Assembly (NCBI RefSeq): GCF_030035605.1
Contig: NZ_CP106736.1
Coordinates: forward strand, 2,914,001 to 2,978,000
DNA from: Silvimonas soli
Lineage (GTDB): Bacteria; Pseudomonadota; Gammaproteobacteria; Burkholderiales; Chitinibacteraceae
Length of the DNA stretch: 64,000 bases
Direction: 5' to 3'
Below the pieces are notes generated by a model. It was not told where the DNA came from. It did not search any database and saw nothing but the letters and a program-made list of their open reading frames with translations. Position numbers and translations under genes: made by a program. Of the stretch, positions 25,916 through 34,899 are shown piece after piece; the first letter of the stretch is position 1; each line of letters opens with the position of its first letter.

Positions 25916-27034
25916 ATGGCAATCAAGGTAATGATCGTGGACGACTCTTCGGTAGTGCGCCAGGTGGTGCAGGACATCCTGGCGCGCCATCACGATATCG
26001 AGGTGATCGGCACCGCGCCTGACCCGATCTTTGCCATGACCCGCATGAAAACCCAATGGCCCGATGTGCTGCTGCTGGATATCGAAATGCCGCGCATGGA
26101 CGGCATCACCTTTCTGAAACAGATCATGGTCGAGCATCCGACGCCGGTGGTGATCTGTTCCACACTGACGCAAAAAGGCGCGGACATCACCATGGAAGCG
26201 CTGGCCGCGGGCGCGGTGAGCGTCATCACCAAGCCCACACTGGGTTTGCGTAACTTTCTGCAAGACAACTCAAATGACTTGGTGAGCGCCATCCGCGCTG
26301 CATCCCGCGCAAGGGTGAGCAATTTGCGCAGCATGCCCGCACGTGCACCAGCGGCATCGTCCTCGACCTCGACCTCGGCAGGGGCAATTCGCGAACGTAT
26401 GGAAAACCCCAAACTGAGCGCTGATGCCGTGCTCAACGCGCCGACCTCCAATGCGTTTTTGCCCACTACTGAAAAAATCGTCGCGCTCGGTACATCGACC
26501 GGCGGCACGCAGGCGCTGGAAGTCATCCTCACCGCATTGCCGCGTAACACGCCCGGCGTGGTGGTGGTCCAGCACATGCCGGAGAAATTCACCAAAAGCT
26601 TTGCCGACCGGCTTAACGGCATGTGTGAGGTTGAAGTGCTGGAAGCGCAACATAACGACCGTATTGTGCCAGGGCGGGTGTTGATCGCGCCGGGCGGCAA
26701 ACACATGGTGGTCAAACGCAGTGGCGCGCAATATCACGTAGATGTGGTGGACGGCCCGCTGGTTAGCCGTCACCGGCCTTCTGTGGATGTGTTGTTTCGT
26801 TCGGTCGCCAAATGCGCCGGGCGTAATGCGGTGGGCTTCATCATGACCGGCATGGGTGATGATGGCGCGCAAGGCCTCAAAGAGATGCACGACACCGGAG
26901 CAACCACCTACGCCCAGGATGAAGCCAGTTGCGTGGTGTTTGGCATGCCCAAAGAAGCCATTGAACTGGGCGGAGTGGATGAAGTGGTCGGGCTGGATCG
27001 CATCGCCGGGCTGATCCAGCGCGTCGGACGTTAA
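25916..27034 (+). CDS. cheB: CheB protein-glutamate methylesterase
   Basis: 372 residues. An N-terminal receiver domain (IVDDSSVVRQV, DIEMPRMDG, ITKPTL) and a Ser/Ala-rich linker (about 145-165) lead to the methylesterase domain, with the catalytic Ser in LGTSTGGTQAL, His in VVVQHMPEKF and Asp in MTGMGDDGAQG. It removes methyl groups after phosphorylation by CheA. It is the last canonical che gene of the operon. Confidence 0.95.
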   Translation: MAIKVMIVDDSSVVRQVVQDILARHHDIEVIGTAPDPIFAMTRMKTQWPDVLLLDIEMPRMDGITFLKQIMVEHPTPVVICSTLTQKGADITMEALAAGAVSVITKPTLGLRNFLQDNSNDLVSAIRAASRARVSNLRSMPARAPAASSSTSTSAGAIRERMENPKLSADAVLNAPTSNAFLPTTEKIVALGTSTGGTQALEVILTALPRNTPGVVVVQHMPEKFTKSFADRLNGMCEVEVLEAQHNDRIVPGRVLIAPGGKHMVVKRSGAQYHVDVVDGPLVSRHRPSVDVLFRSVAKCAGRNAVGFIMTGMGDDGAQGLKEMHDTGATTYAQDEASCVVFGMPKEAIELGGVDEVVGLDRIAGLIQRVGR

Positions 27035-27092
27035 ACGCCCAACCCAACACAGCCCAGACCAGCAAAGACAAACCGCACAGGAAAGCAACGCA

Positions 27093-28310
27093 ATGCCGAA
27101 CGCTCGCCCGTCCATGTTGATTGCCGATGACAGCTCGCTGCAGTTGAACCACGCCGTTGAACTGTGTGTGCAGTACGGCTGCGAAGTCATCTGGCAAGCC
27201 ATGAACGGCCAGGAAGTGCTCACCTTGCTGGCGAGCCTGCCGGAGCGGCCCGACATTCTGCTCACCGATCTGGAAATGCCCGGCATGGACGGTGTGGAGT
27301 TGCTGCGCCATCTGGCCGAAAACGACATCCTGATGCCAATCATTTTCATGAGCAGCACCGACGAGCAAGTGTTGCATGCGGTAGAAGCTGCCGCCCTGGC
27401 TTATGGCTTTCCGGTGCTGGGTACGCTGCAAAAGCCAATGGCGATTGACGAGCTGAACGCCGCGCTTGACCACTTCACACCAGTGAATCAGCCCGCGTTC
27501 AGCCCGGCGCCGGCAGTGGACGTCAGTGACATGGTCCGCGCGCTGGATGCCAGTCATTTTGTGCCGTGGTTTCAGCCTAAAGTGACCACCCGCAGTGGTT
27601 TGTTTCAATCGGCCGAAGTGCTGGCCCGCTGGATGCATCCAGAACTGGGCATGATCGCGCCGGTGCATTTTGTGCCGTTTATGGAGAAATCCGGCCTGAT
27701 CGGGCGACTGACCGAGCAGATCATGGTCAAGGCCATGCGTGAGACCAAATTGCTCTACGCCCGCGGGCTGAAGTTCGGGCTGGCGGTGAATATCTCGGCC
27801 GAAAACCTCCCCGAGCCAGGCTTTGCCGAGCGCATCAAGTCACTGCTGGCGCAGGAATCTTTTCCGCCCGGCCAGATGACGCTGGAGATTACCGAATCGG
27901 GCGTGATCGCCGATCTGGCTCGCTCGCTGGGCGCCCTGGCACGGCTGCGCATGGCGGGCGTGGGTATCTCGATTGACGATTACGGCACCGGCAATGCTAC
28001 CTTGCAGCAATTGATGCGCACGCCGTGTTCCGAACTGAAAATTGATCGGGCCTTCGTCAACGGCGCCTCGCGCCGCCCGCAATTACGCACTTTGCTGGAA
28101 AGCACCGTTGAGATGGCGCACCGGCTCAAGCTGATCGTGGTGGCCGAAGGCGTCGAAGATGCCGAAGACTGGAAGCTGGTGCAAGAACTGGGTGTTGAAC
28201 TGGTCCAGGGCTACTTTGTCGCCAAACCCATGCCGGGCGAAAAAATCCACGAGTGGGTACGCAACCGGCATGAGTGGCTGCATTTGTGGGGCAAGCTGCA
28301 AAACTGCTGA
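27093..28310 (+). CDS. Response regulator with EAL c-di-GMP phosphodiesterase domain
   Basis: 405 residues. A receiver domain (phospho-Asp59 in LLTDLEMPGMDG) joins an EAL domain (about 150-395). The signature is EVL rather than EAL (SAEVLARWM). The other catalytic positions are present: Asn in AVNISAENL, Glu in LEITESG, the Asp pair in SIDDYGTGN, Lys in LKIDRAF, Glu in VAEGVED and Gln in LVQGYF. It is therefore probably an active phosphodiesterase. It lies 58 bp after cheB, suggesting CheA-controlled c-di-GMP breakdown; that link is inference. Confidence 0.92.
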   Translation: MPNARPSMLIADDSSLQLNHAVELCVQYGCEVIWQAMNGQEVLTLLASLPERPDILLTDLEMPGMDGVELLRHLAENDILMPIIFMSSTDEQVLHAVEAAALAYGFPVLGTLQKPMAIDELNAALDHFTPVNQPAFSPAPAVDVSDMVRALDASHFVPWFQPKVTTRSGLFQSAEVLARWMHPELGMIAPVHFVPFMEKSGLIGRLTEQIMVKAMRETKLLYARGLKFGLAVNISAENLPEPGFAERIKSLLAQESFPPGQMTLEITESGVIADLARSLGALARLRMAGVGISIDDYGTGNATLQQLMRTPCSELKIDRAFVNGASRRPQLRTLLESTVEMAHRLKLIVVAEGVEDAEDWKLVQELGVELVQGYFVAKPMPGEKIHEWVRNRHEWLHLWGKLQNC

Positions 28311-28312
28311 GC

Positions 28313-28717
28313 TTATTGCTGGCCACAACCGATATCGCCTTCCTCGCAATGCAGTTGTTCATCCAGCAATTTGGTCTGTTCTTGGGTTAAACGATCAAGG
28401 CACATTAAATGCAGCATGGGCTGGGCGCTGTAGGGCGTGGTCGATGAGGTCAGGTATTCGCACTGCGCATCGCGATAGATCAGCCACGCACGCTGGGCTT
28501 TTTGCAGCAGCGGTTTGCCATGCTCACTGGTTTGCTTGAGCAGCTGGTTGTAGCTGGCGTTGAGCTTTTTGTCGGATGCTTTGTAGTCCTGTCCGGCGCA
28601 GATATTCAGGCTGGTCTGGTCTGAAGCGTTCTTGCAGTCGACGGCAGCGCTGGCGCTGGTGGCAGTGACTAACAAGGCGAATGCCAGCGAACAGGCAGAG
28701 ATAAGGCGCAAGGTCAT
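28313..28717 (-). CDS. LprI-like (DUF1311) secreted protein
   Basis: 134 residues. A Sec signal peptide (cleavage near SASA-AVDC) is followed by the DUF1311 pattern: CKNASDQTSLNICAGQDYKA, KLNASYNQLL, QRAWLIYRDAQCEY and a terminal Cys region. The family includes periplasmic lysozyme-inhibitor LprI-type proteins. Four or more conserved Cys suggest disulfides. It is convergent with the REC-EAL gene, with 2 bp between stops. Confidence 0.88.
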   Translation of the reverse strand: MTLRLISACSLAFALLVTATSASAAVDCKNASDQTSLNICAGQDYKASDKKLNASYNQLLKQTSEHGKPLLQKAQRAWLIYRDAQCEYLTSSTTPYSAQPMLHLMCLDRLTQEQTKLLDEQLHCEEGDIGCGQQ

Positions 28718-28928
28718 CGGGTGTTCTCCAGAATTGAATGCAATGAATGAAAAAACGCGCAGGCAAAAAGAAGCGCCTGCCAGATGTTCAAGCGATGAGT
28801 GCGGGATGAAACGGTTGTCGCATCAACGTCTCGTAAAACTGGCAAAAATTTGCGAGTGGCTTACTTTGCCACCATAGTCAGGCTGCGCTTTATGGCGCGT
28901 TAACCCATCCTGGTGATCTGACTACACC

Positions 28929-29702
28929 GTGCCCAGCTTTTTGCAACCCAAGACCCCGCCCAGCAATGGTGACTGGATTACCGAATACGCCAGAACGACC
29001 CGCGTTCAATGGCAGGGTGATTGCGTCACTTTGCGCGATATCCGCAATTTTCGGTATATCACCCGCGACCAGCCTCTGCCCGCCTGGTACGACGCCAGCT
29101 ATGACCTCAACACCGTGCAGTCGGTGGACCTGGTGGTATCGCACTGGTCCGGTCCGGCTATCGCGCATGTGTTTATCAGCTTTGGTTTCAGCGATGGCCG
29201 CTATCTGGCCATTTCGATAGAAACGCGACGGCAGAACGGTCAGAAGTACTCCCCGTTTGGCGGCTTTTTACGCAATTACGCGCTGATTTACGTGGTGGCC
29301 GATGAGCGTGACCTGATCGGCGTGCGTACCGATATCCGCCGCGAGCGGGTGCATCTGTATCGGCTTGATCTGTCTCCCGCCGTTGCCCGCCAAGTATTTG
29401 AGCAATACCTGGCCCGAGTCGATCATCTGAACCGGCATCCCGAGTTCTACAACACGCTTTTCAATAACTGCACCACCAATATCCTGCGTCATGCCCGCGC
29501 CTTGGCTCCGCAATTTCGCTATAGCTGGAAAATCCTCGCCAGCGGTTACGCCGATGCCTACACGTGGGATCTGGGCTTGCTTGATCAGGCCATTCCTTTT
29601 GCCCAACTCAAGGCACAAAGCCTGATCCAGCGACCGGCCGACGCGCAGATCGACGAACAGTTTTCCAGCACTATCCGCCAGCAGCGAGGCACGCACATTT
29701 AG
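28929..29702 (+). CDS. DUF4105 (Lnb N-terminal-like) papain-fold protein lacking membrane anchor
   Basis: 257 residues from a GTG at 28929; an in-frame TGA at 28914 rules out a longer protein. Recognised by VTLRDIRNFRY, then HWSGPAIAHVFISFGF (candidate His) and FYNTLFNNCTTNIL (candidate catalytic Cys in NNCTTN), the DUF4105 pattern. Relatives normally carry N-terminal membrane helices; here they are absent and no signal peptide is seen. Either the gene has lost its anchor or the family member is cytoplasmic. It overlaps the convergent lipoprotein gene by 4 bp. Confidence 0.8.
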   Translation: MPSFLQPKTPPSNGDWITEYARTTRVQWQGDCVTLRDIRNFRYITRDQPLPAWYDASYDLNTVQSVDLVVSHWSGPAIAHVFISFGFSDGRYLAISIETRRQNGQKYSPFGGFLRNYALIYVVADERDLIGVRTDIRRERVHLYRLDLSPAVARQVFEQYLARVDHLNRHPEFYNTLFNNCTTNILRHARALAPQFRYSWKILASGYADAYTWDLGLLDQAIPFAQLKAQSLIQRPADAQIDEQFSSTIRQQRGTHI

Positions 29703-30049
29703 CGCGGCAAGCGTTGGGTAATGAAGGCGATCTCGTATTGATGCCCCGGATAACGGCTGCTGACGCGGCTGGAGAAATCCGTCACCGACATGCGGTGATC
29801 ATAAGTGTCATGCAGCCATTGCACGAACTCATTGGCTTGTTCATCAGTGTTCAGCGGAATCTTGCGGTATTGCCGGTCGGCCTGGATGTCGCTGGCCAGT
29901 TGCATATACCAGGCGAAAAAGGCCGGGTCATTGTGGGCAGAAACGGCGCGCGGGTCGTTCACGCTGGCGCAGCCCTGAGTGAGCAGCACACCGCCCACAG
30001 ACAACGCAATCATTACGCCAAGCAAAAATTTTCTGAGTTGTTGCTGCAT
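29699..30049 (-). CDS. Small lipoprotein of unknown function
   Basis: 116 residues from the ATG at 30049, which has GAGGAG upstream; an in-frame ATG at 30064 is less well placed. The hydrophobic signal ends in a lipobox, LTQGCASV. The mature part is polar, without a recognised domain (DPAFFAWYMQLASDIQ, YDHRMSVTDFSSRV). It is convergent with the DUF4105-like gene. Unknown function. Confidence 0.7.
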   Translation of the reverse strand: MQQQLRKFLLGVMIALSVGGVLLTQGCASVNDPRAVSAHNDPAFFAWYMQLASDIQADRQYRKIPLNTDEQANEFVQWLHDTYDHRMSVTDFSSRVSSRYPGHQYEIAFITQRLPR

Positions 30050-30349
30050 GGTGATTCTCCTCAATCTGTAAAACCGGAAACAACCGGTGGGCGAATCACT
30101 GCAGTGTGGGCGCGTCGTACGCTTGGGTAAACCAGGCTAAGTATCGTTATCCATTGCCAATTTTCGCTTAGGTATGGGCATAGGCGATCCCGCATTGGTG
30201 GGACTCGTTGGCTGGCGTTTTTTTGCATTGCGCAAAGCCGCCACAGTTTTGAATTGAAAACGAGGGCTTTCTGCGAGCTTGCTTTACCATTTGCCACGGA
30301 TAAACCTAATATCGCCTGAAATGAAATATTGATAGTGAGTGTGGATGAA
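30050..30349. other. 300-bp divergent intergenic region
   Basis: It lies between the small lipoprotein gene (minus) and the DUF308/papain-like gene (plus). No recognisable gene, terminator or palindrome. A 78-codon minus-strand frame here has no ribosome-binding site or domain support. Confidence 0.4.
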
Positions 30350-31741
30350 ATGGTTCGGTTGATTTTGCTGTTGCTGGGTGTGGATTACCTGCGTAAACGC
30401 TGGCGTGCGCTGCGGTTGATGGGCTGGATCTGGGCAATACTCGGCATCGGGCTGTTTATTGATGCGCTGGATAACGCCATTTATTTCCCGCTCAATTTCT
30501 TTGCCGGGCTACTGATGCTGGATGGTTTTTCCACGCTGGCCGTGGCGTGGACGGGTATGGGCGGGCAGAAAATGCTGCGCTACGTAAAAGGCGGCGCGTT
30601 TGTGTTTTCTGCCATGCTGATTCTGGCCGGGCATCACCACGGCAATTTTGTGTTGTCGATGATCTTTGGCACGTTGTTCCTGGCTGACGGCTTGCTGCAA
30701 GCAGTGTCGGCGTGGGTGGTGCGTTATCCGCGCTGGCGCCCGGCGTTGATTGGCGGGGTAGTGGAGATCGGCATCGCGATCTTTTTCTATCAGCCATATC
30801 CGACTCACTACGTTGGCACCGTGCCGTATTGCATTGGCCTCGGTTTGTTTTTCAGCGGCTGGAGCATGTTGCTGCTGGCATACCGCGTGCGGCGCATGTC
30901 CGATAAAGCCTTTGTGAATGCGGTGCTGGAGCGGCCCGCTGCCCAAGCCTGGAAGAACTACAACCCCGAGATTGCCGCCGATGCGCCGCTGGAATGGGAT
31001 GGCCCGCCAGCAGAAAGCGAGCGGGCGCTGACGGTGCATGTGTGGACGCCGGTTGGCTCATCCAAAGCGCCAGCCCAGCGGCGCTTGCTGGTGGACCGTT
31101 ATATTGCGGCGGTCGATGCCAATGGCGTGATCTCCACCGGGCATGCGGCACTCGAGTCGCCCGAAGGCATCTACATCAGCTTGTATCCGGGCGTGGAAAT
31201 TGATCGCTCGCCAGACGATTTTGGCCGCCTGTTGCGCGCCACACGGGAGAACGACGTACCGGGTGTGTTCCAGCCGGATTACGCGACAGAAGCGCAAGCC
31301 TGGTGCCCGTCGACCACTCGCGTTCGTATCCGCAATTACAGCCCGGAGCGCTTGCGCGTGTTCTGGGAGGAATACCGCCAGGACACCACCTATAACCTGA
31401 CCTGGCGCAATTGCTCCAGTACGGTGGCGCGGGCGCTGGAAGCCGCGGTGGAAGGTTCGGTCGGGCACTTTCGCGGGAAGGATCGCGGCTGGGCGCCGTT
31501 TTTGCGCATGTTGAGCACGCCGGAATTATGGGTGGCGGCGCAAATTCGCAAACGTGCCAAAACCATGGCCTGGACTCCCGGTTTGACGCTGGATTACGCT
31601 CGCGCGCTGAGCATGCTGGTCGATCCGCGCCCGTTTGGCTGGCTGAAAATGGCGCGGATCGCCGTCAAGCGCATGGTGCGTTCGCGGCGGCGCTGGCATC
31701 AGGAAGAAGCAACGGCCAAGGCAGACGGGCGTCCTCATTAG
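30350..31741 (+). CDS. Membrane protein: HdeD/DUF308-like N-terminus fused to a papain-fold domain
   Basis: 463 residues from the ATG at 30350, with GGA 4 bases upstream; TTG/GTG starts up to 30329 are possible. Residues 1-190 form six or so membrane helices in the DUF308/HdeD style (GGAFVFSAMLILAGHHHG). The cytoplasm- or periplasm-facing remainder contains ISTGHAALESPEGIYISLYP and LTWRNCSSTVARALEAA, a His and a Cys in the order and context of NlpC/P60-like permuted papain folds, similar to DUF4105. A predicted membrane-anchored Cys peptidase or amidase of unknown substrate. Confidence 0.72.
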   Translation: MVRLILLLLGVDYLRKRWRALRLMGWIWAILGIGLFIDALDNAIYFPLNFFAGLLMLDGFSTLAVAWTGMGGQKMLRYVKGGAFVFSAMLILAGHHHGNFVLSMIFGTLFLADGLLQAVSAWVVRYPRWRPALIGGVVEIGIAIFFYQPYPTHYVGTVPYCIGLGLFFSGWSMLLLAYRVRRMSDKAFVNAVLERPAAQAWKNYNPEIAADAPLEWDGPPAESERALTVHVWTPVGSSKAPAQRRLLVDRYIAAVDANGVISTGHAALESPEGIYISLYPGVEIDRSPDDFGRLLRATRENDVPGVFQPDYATEAQAWCPSTTRVRIRNYSPERLRVFWEEYRQDTTYNLTWRNCSSTVARALEAAVEGSVGHFRGKDRGWAPFLRMLSTPELWVAAQIRKRAKTMAWTPGLTLDYARALSMLVDPRPFGWLKMARIAVKRMVRSRRRWHQEEATAKADGRPH

Positions 31742-31803
31742 CCGGTGAGTGCATGGCAACGGGCCAGCGACAAGTGCGCAGTCATGCAACACCGGGAGAT
31801 GCC

Positions 31804-32358
31804 ATGCGCTTTGCCGTTTTCTTTCGCAATCTCAATTTCGGGCACGCGGGCAGCCCGACCAAAGCGCAATTTTTGCAGGCGCTAGAGGCTGGCGGCGCGA
31901 GGGCGGCCGCGTCCATTCTCTCGCATGGCACAGCGGTTTTTTCGGCCGATTCTGATGAGCATGCCCAGTCTGTAGTGGCGGCGACGTGCGGCCAATTGCA
32001 AACGTTATGTGGCTGGCTTGATGCAGCCCATGTTCGCTGCATCGCCGACCTGGCCCGGTTGGTGGCGAGCGAGCCGTTTGCCAGTGGCCCGCAAGACGAG
32101 ATTTACGAGCGTTGTGTCACTTTTCTGCCCGCCAAAGCAGGCCACGCACTGACTATGCCGATCATCAGCCCGCGCCGCGATATCGAAGTCTTTGCCGCTT
32201 TGCCGGACATCGCGCTTGGCGTGGTGCGACTGGTGAACGGCCGCCCCGGCAATATCAATGCATTGCTGGAGCGCCTGATTGCCGCCCGCCTGACCACCCG
32301 CAACTGGAACACCGTGTCACGCGTGGTGCGGCAAGAGGCTGCGGCGGGTTACTGCTGA
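31804..32358 (+). CDS. DUF1697 family protein
   Basis: 184 residues from the ATG at 31804; the frame runs open to 31411 inside the previous gene but has no family resemblance there. DUF1697 pattern: FFRNLNFGHAGSPTKAQFL in place of the usual RGINVGG start, ILSHGTAVFSAD, and RNWNTVSRVV near the end. Function unknown. It lies 62 bp after the DUF308 fusion gene and may be co-transcribed. Confidence 0.8.
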   Translation: MRFAVFFRNLNFGHAGSPTKAQFLQALEAGGARAAASILSHGTAVFSADSDEHAQSVVAATCGQLQTLCGWLDAAHVRCIADLARLVASEPFASGPQDEIYERCVTFLPAKAGHALTMPIISPRRDIEVFAALPDIALGVVRLVNGRPGNINALLERLIAARLTTRNWNTVSRVVRQEAAAGYC

Positions 32359-32377
32359 TCAGATCGCGCGGCGGGCA

Positions 32378-33298
32378 TCATTCCCAGATCCATTTCCACA
32401 GGCCAGGTAGTTCCGGAATTTGGGCGCCGTCTTGCACGCTACGGCCCAGTGCGGCACGTTCCACCGCGCGGCGGTCGTCATAAAATGGCTTGGCGGCAGT
32501 CTGCAGATGCACTTCGCGGGCGCTGGTGGTGAGAATCTCCAGGTACTCCGCCATGTGGTCAGCGGTGTAGCTGTTGATGTCGTGAAACGCGACCAGCACC
32601 GGGATATTGCCGTCAACGACTGGCAGTTTGCCCTGGGCGATATGCTCACGCAGGTCCGCCAGTTCATGCAGCAAATTGGAGCGGCGGCGCAAGCTGCCTT
32701 TAATGCCGTAGATCTTGCCGTCGTTGGCGCTCAAATCGGTCAGCAGAATGTGCATGCCGTGCTGCTGATAGGTGGTGAAAGTACGTTGGTCGTAATTCCA
32801 GAAGGGCGGACGCACCAGCTTGGGCGGCTCGCCCTGCAGCGCGGTGATATCGCTAATGCCATCGTTCAGCGATTGTTCCAGCACTTCTGGTTTCAGAAAA
32901 CGGTGATTGGAATGGAACGGCGTGGCGGTATGAAAGCCCAGCAACTGGCCCTGCGCCACTTCCTGCCGCATGATTTCTTGTCCGGCCACCGTATCGCCTG
33001 CGCCCCATGAGCGCGTTTGCACGAAGAACAGTGCCTTGATGCCGTTTTCTTGCGGGTTGTCGGCCAGCGTATGCAGAATCGACAATGTGGGGTTGTCGGT
33101 TTTGTCGCGGCTCGGGCCATCATCAAAGGTCAGCAAGAAACGGATGGGTGGTTGCGCTTTGAGCAGCGCCTCGGTTTGCGGCGATAGCGGCGGTGGCGCA
33201 GCCGCGCAGCCAGCCAGCAATACGGCAAGCGCACTGATGCTCAATGCCGAATGAGTACGTTGACGAACTGCGGTGATTGTTTGCTGGAGCATGGACAT
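32378..33298 (-). CDS. NodB-type polysaccharide deacetylase lipoprotein
   Basis: 306 residues. A lipobox (LLAGC, Cys31) is followed by TFDDGPS (57-63, with the catalytic Asp and a zinc Asp). The second motif is unusual, with His at 123, 129 and 132 (FHTATPFHSNH) instead of H[S/T]xxxH. The third motif is RPPFWNYD. It would deacetylate a GlcNAc-containing polymer at the outer membrane or in the periplasm; it is not the pga deacetylase, which is separate at 56777. It is convergent with the DUF1697 gene. Confidence 0.85.
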   Translation of the reverse strand: MSMLQQTITAVRQRTHSALSISALAVLLAGCAAAPPPLSPQTEALLKAQPPIRFLLTFDDGPSRDKTDNPTLSILHTLADNPQENGIKALFFVQTRSWGAGDTVAGQEIMRQEVAQGQLLGFHTATPFHSNHRFLKPEVLEQSLNDGISDITALQGEPPKLVRPPFWNYDQRTFTTYQQHGMHILLTDLSANDGKIYGIKGSLRRRSNLLHELADLREHIAQGKLPVVDGNIPVLVAFHDINSYTADHMAEYLEILTTSAREVHLQTAAKPFYDDRRAVERAALGRSVQDGAQIPELPGLWKWIWE

Positions 33299-33519
33299 AC
33301 GGAAGCATCTGATAGAAAAGGCGAAATGGCTGCGAATAATACCCGTGTCTTTACGCTACTCCCGCAGCTTGTTACAAACGGCTACAGCTGGCTGTGAGGT
33401 TGTTCGCAGTATTAAGCCAAATTGAGACAGATATCGCCGCCGCGAGGAGTGCCGCAAAAATCTGCAGACTTCGCGTAAATCGGCATAAGATTTGCGCGAC
33501 TCATTTTCTGGATTGCCGC

Positions 33520-34899
33520 GTGTCATTTTCGATCAGTCAGAACCGGCCGAACTGGCTTGCCTTGCTGCACAAACTGTTATTGGTGGCCGCAATAACGGCC
33601 CTCACCGGCTGCGCCGTGCTGGACCCGCACCGGATTGTCTCGCGCCAGGTCGACCGGCTTACCGTCAGCAGCACGCTGGACGCCCACAACCGGGAGGCCG
33701 CATTCAACCAGGTATGGCAAACCATTAACGACGGTTATGTTGACCCGCATTTCAACGGCGTCGATTGGGTGGCGGTGCGTGAGCGTTACCGCCCGCTGGT
33801 GCTGAACGCGCCGGATGACGCCACCTTCTGGGCCGAGCTGGATCAGATGGCAGGCGAGCTGAACGATGTCCATACCCGTGTGGAAACACCGGCCCGTTAT
33901 GCCCAGATCAAACATGACAAAGCCGCTGGCCTGGGCATCGGTGTGGCTTTGCTGGATGGCCAACTGGTGATTGATGGCGTGGGCGGGCAGACGCAGGCGG
34001 CGTTGCTGGGGGTGCGGTCCGGGCAAGTTCTGACCGGTATCGACGGTCAGCCTGCGCTGGATTGGTGGCAACAACAGCTGGCGCATGTGCGCGGCGGTTC
34101 CACCAGTTGGTCACGCGATGCCTACGTGCTGCGGGCGCTGAATAATCCGCTGCCCGCCACGCAGCGCATGCTTGAACTGGAACGTCCGGACAAATCGGCT
34201 TTCAGCGCAACCCTGCGCGACGAACAGATCAAAGCACCGCCGTGGCTGCTATCCCACACGCTGACCGGCAACATCGCCTACCTGCGTTTTTCCGGATTTG
34301 ACCGGGATATCAAATCCGACATCATGACCGCGCTGGATCAGGCTCAGACCGCGCAAGGCATCGTGCTGGACCTGCGCAGCAACGGTGGCGGTGATGGGCT
34401 GATGGCGCTGGATATCCTTGCCCGCTTTGTCACCGGCGAAGTCAAAGGCGCGCGGGTAATTACCCGTGATGGCAAGCCGGTACGGCTATTGGGATACCCG
34501 CTGCTGGAGACCGAACCCGTATTGCAAGGGTCGGCTCACCCGCTGACCGCACCGTTGGCGATTTTGATTAATCGCCACTCCGCCAGCGCTGCCGAGTTAA
34601 CCGCCGGGGCCGCGCAAGCCATCGGCCGGGCTCGGGTGTTTGGCGAGGTCAGTTGCGGCTGCTTGCTGGGTTTCTTTGATTACGACCCGCTACCGGGCGG
34701 CGGCGCGCTCGCCTACAGCGAGGTGGATATGCTGCTGCCCAATGGCCAACGCATCGAAGGCCGCGGCGTGCTGCCGGACGAGCCAGTCAAAGTGACGCGC
34801 CAGACCTTGAGCCAGGGATCGGACCCGGTTCTGCACGCCGCGCTGGACTGGCTGCAACAGCAAAAACACCCCGCCGCATCAGTGCAGCAGACCAGGTAA
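33520..34899 (+). CDS. S41-family (C-terminal-processing-like) serine peptidase lipoprotein
   Basis: 459 residues from the GTG at 33520, which places a lipobox (ALTGC) after a hydrophobic segment; the frame is open to 33394. A TSP N-terminal helical part, then a PDZ-like region (LGIGVALLDGQLVIDG, LLGVRSGQVLTGIDGQPA), then the S41 core: IVLDLRSNGGGDGLMALDI and the catalytic Ser in ILINRHSASAAELTAGAA. Probably an envelope protease or tail-specific processing enzyme. Its 3' end overlaps the convergent chrA gene by 21 bp. Confidence 0.85.
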   Translation: MSFSISQNRPNWLALLHKLLLVAAITALTGCAVLDPHRIVSRQVDRLTVSSTLDAHNREAAFNQVWQTINDGYVDPHFNGVDWVAVRERYRPLVLNAPDDATFWAELDQMAGELNDVHTRVETPARYAQIKHDKAAGLGIGVALLDGQLVIDGVGGQTQAALLGVRSGQVLTGIDGQPALDWWQQQLAHVRGGSTSWSRDAYVLRALNNPLPATQRMLELERPDKSAFSATLRDEQIKAPPWLLSHTLTGNIAYLRFSGFDRDIKSDIMTALDQAQTAQGIVLDLRSNGGGDGLMALDILARFVTGEVKGARVITRDGKPVRLLGYPLLETEPVLQGSAHPLTAPLAILINRHSASAAELTAGAAQAIGRARVFGEVSCGCLLGFFDYDPLPGGGALAYSEVDMLLPNGQRIEGRGVLPDEPVKVTRQTLSQGSDPVLHAALDWLQQQKHPAASVQQTR

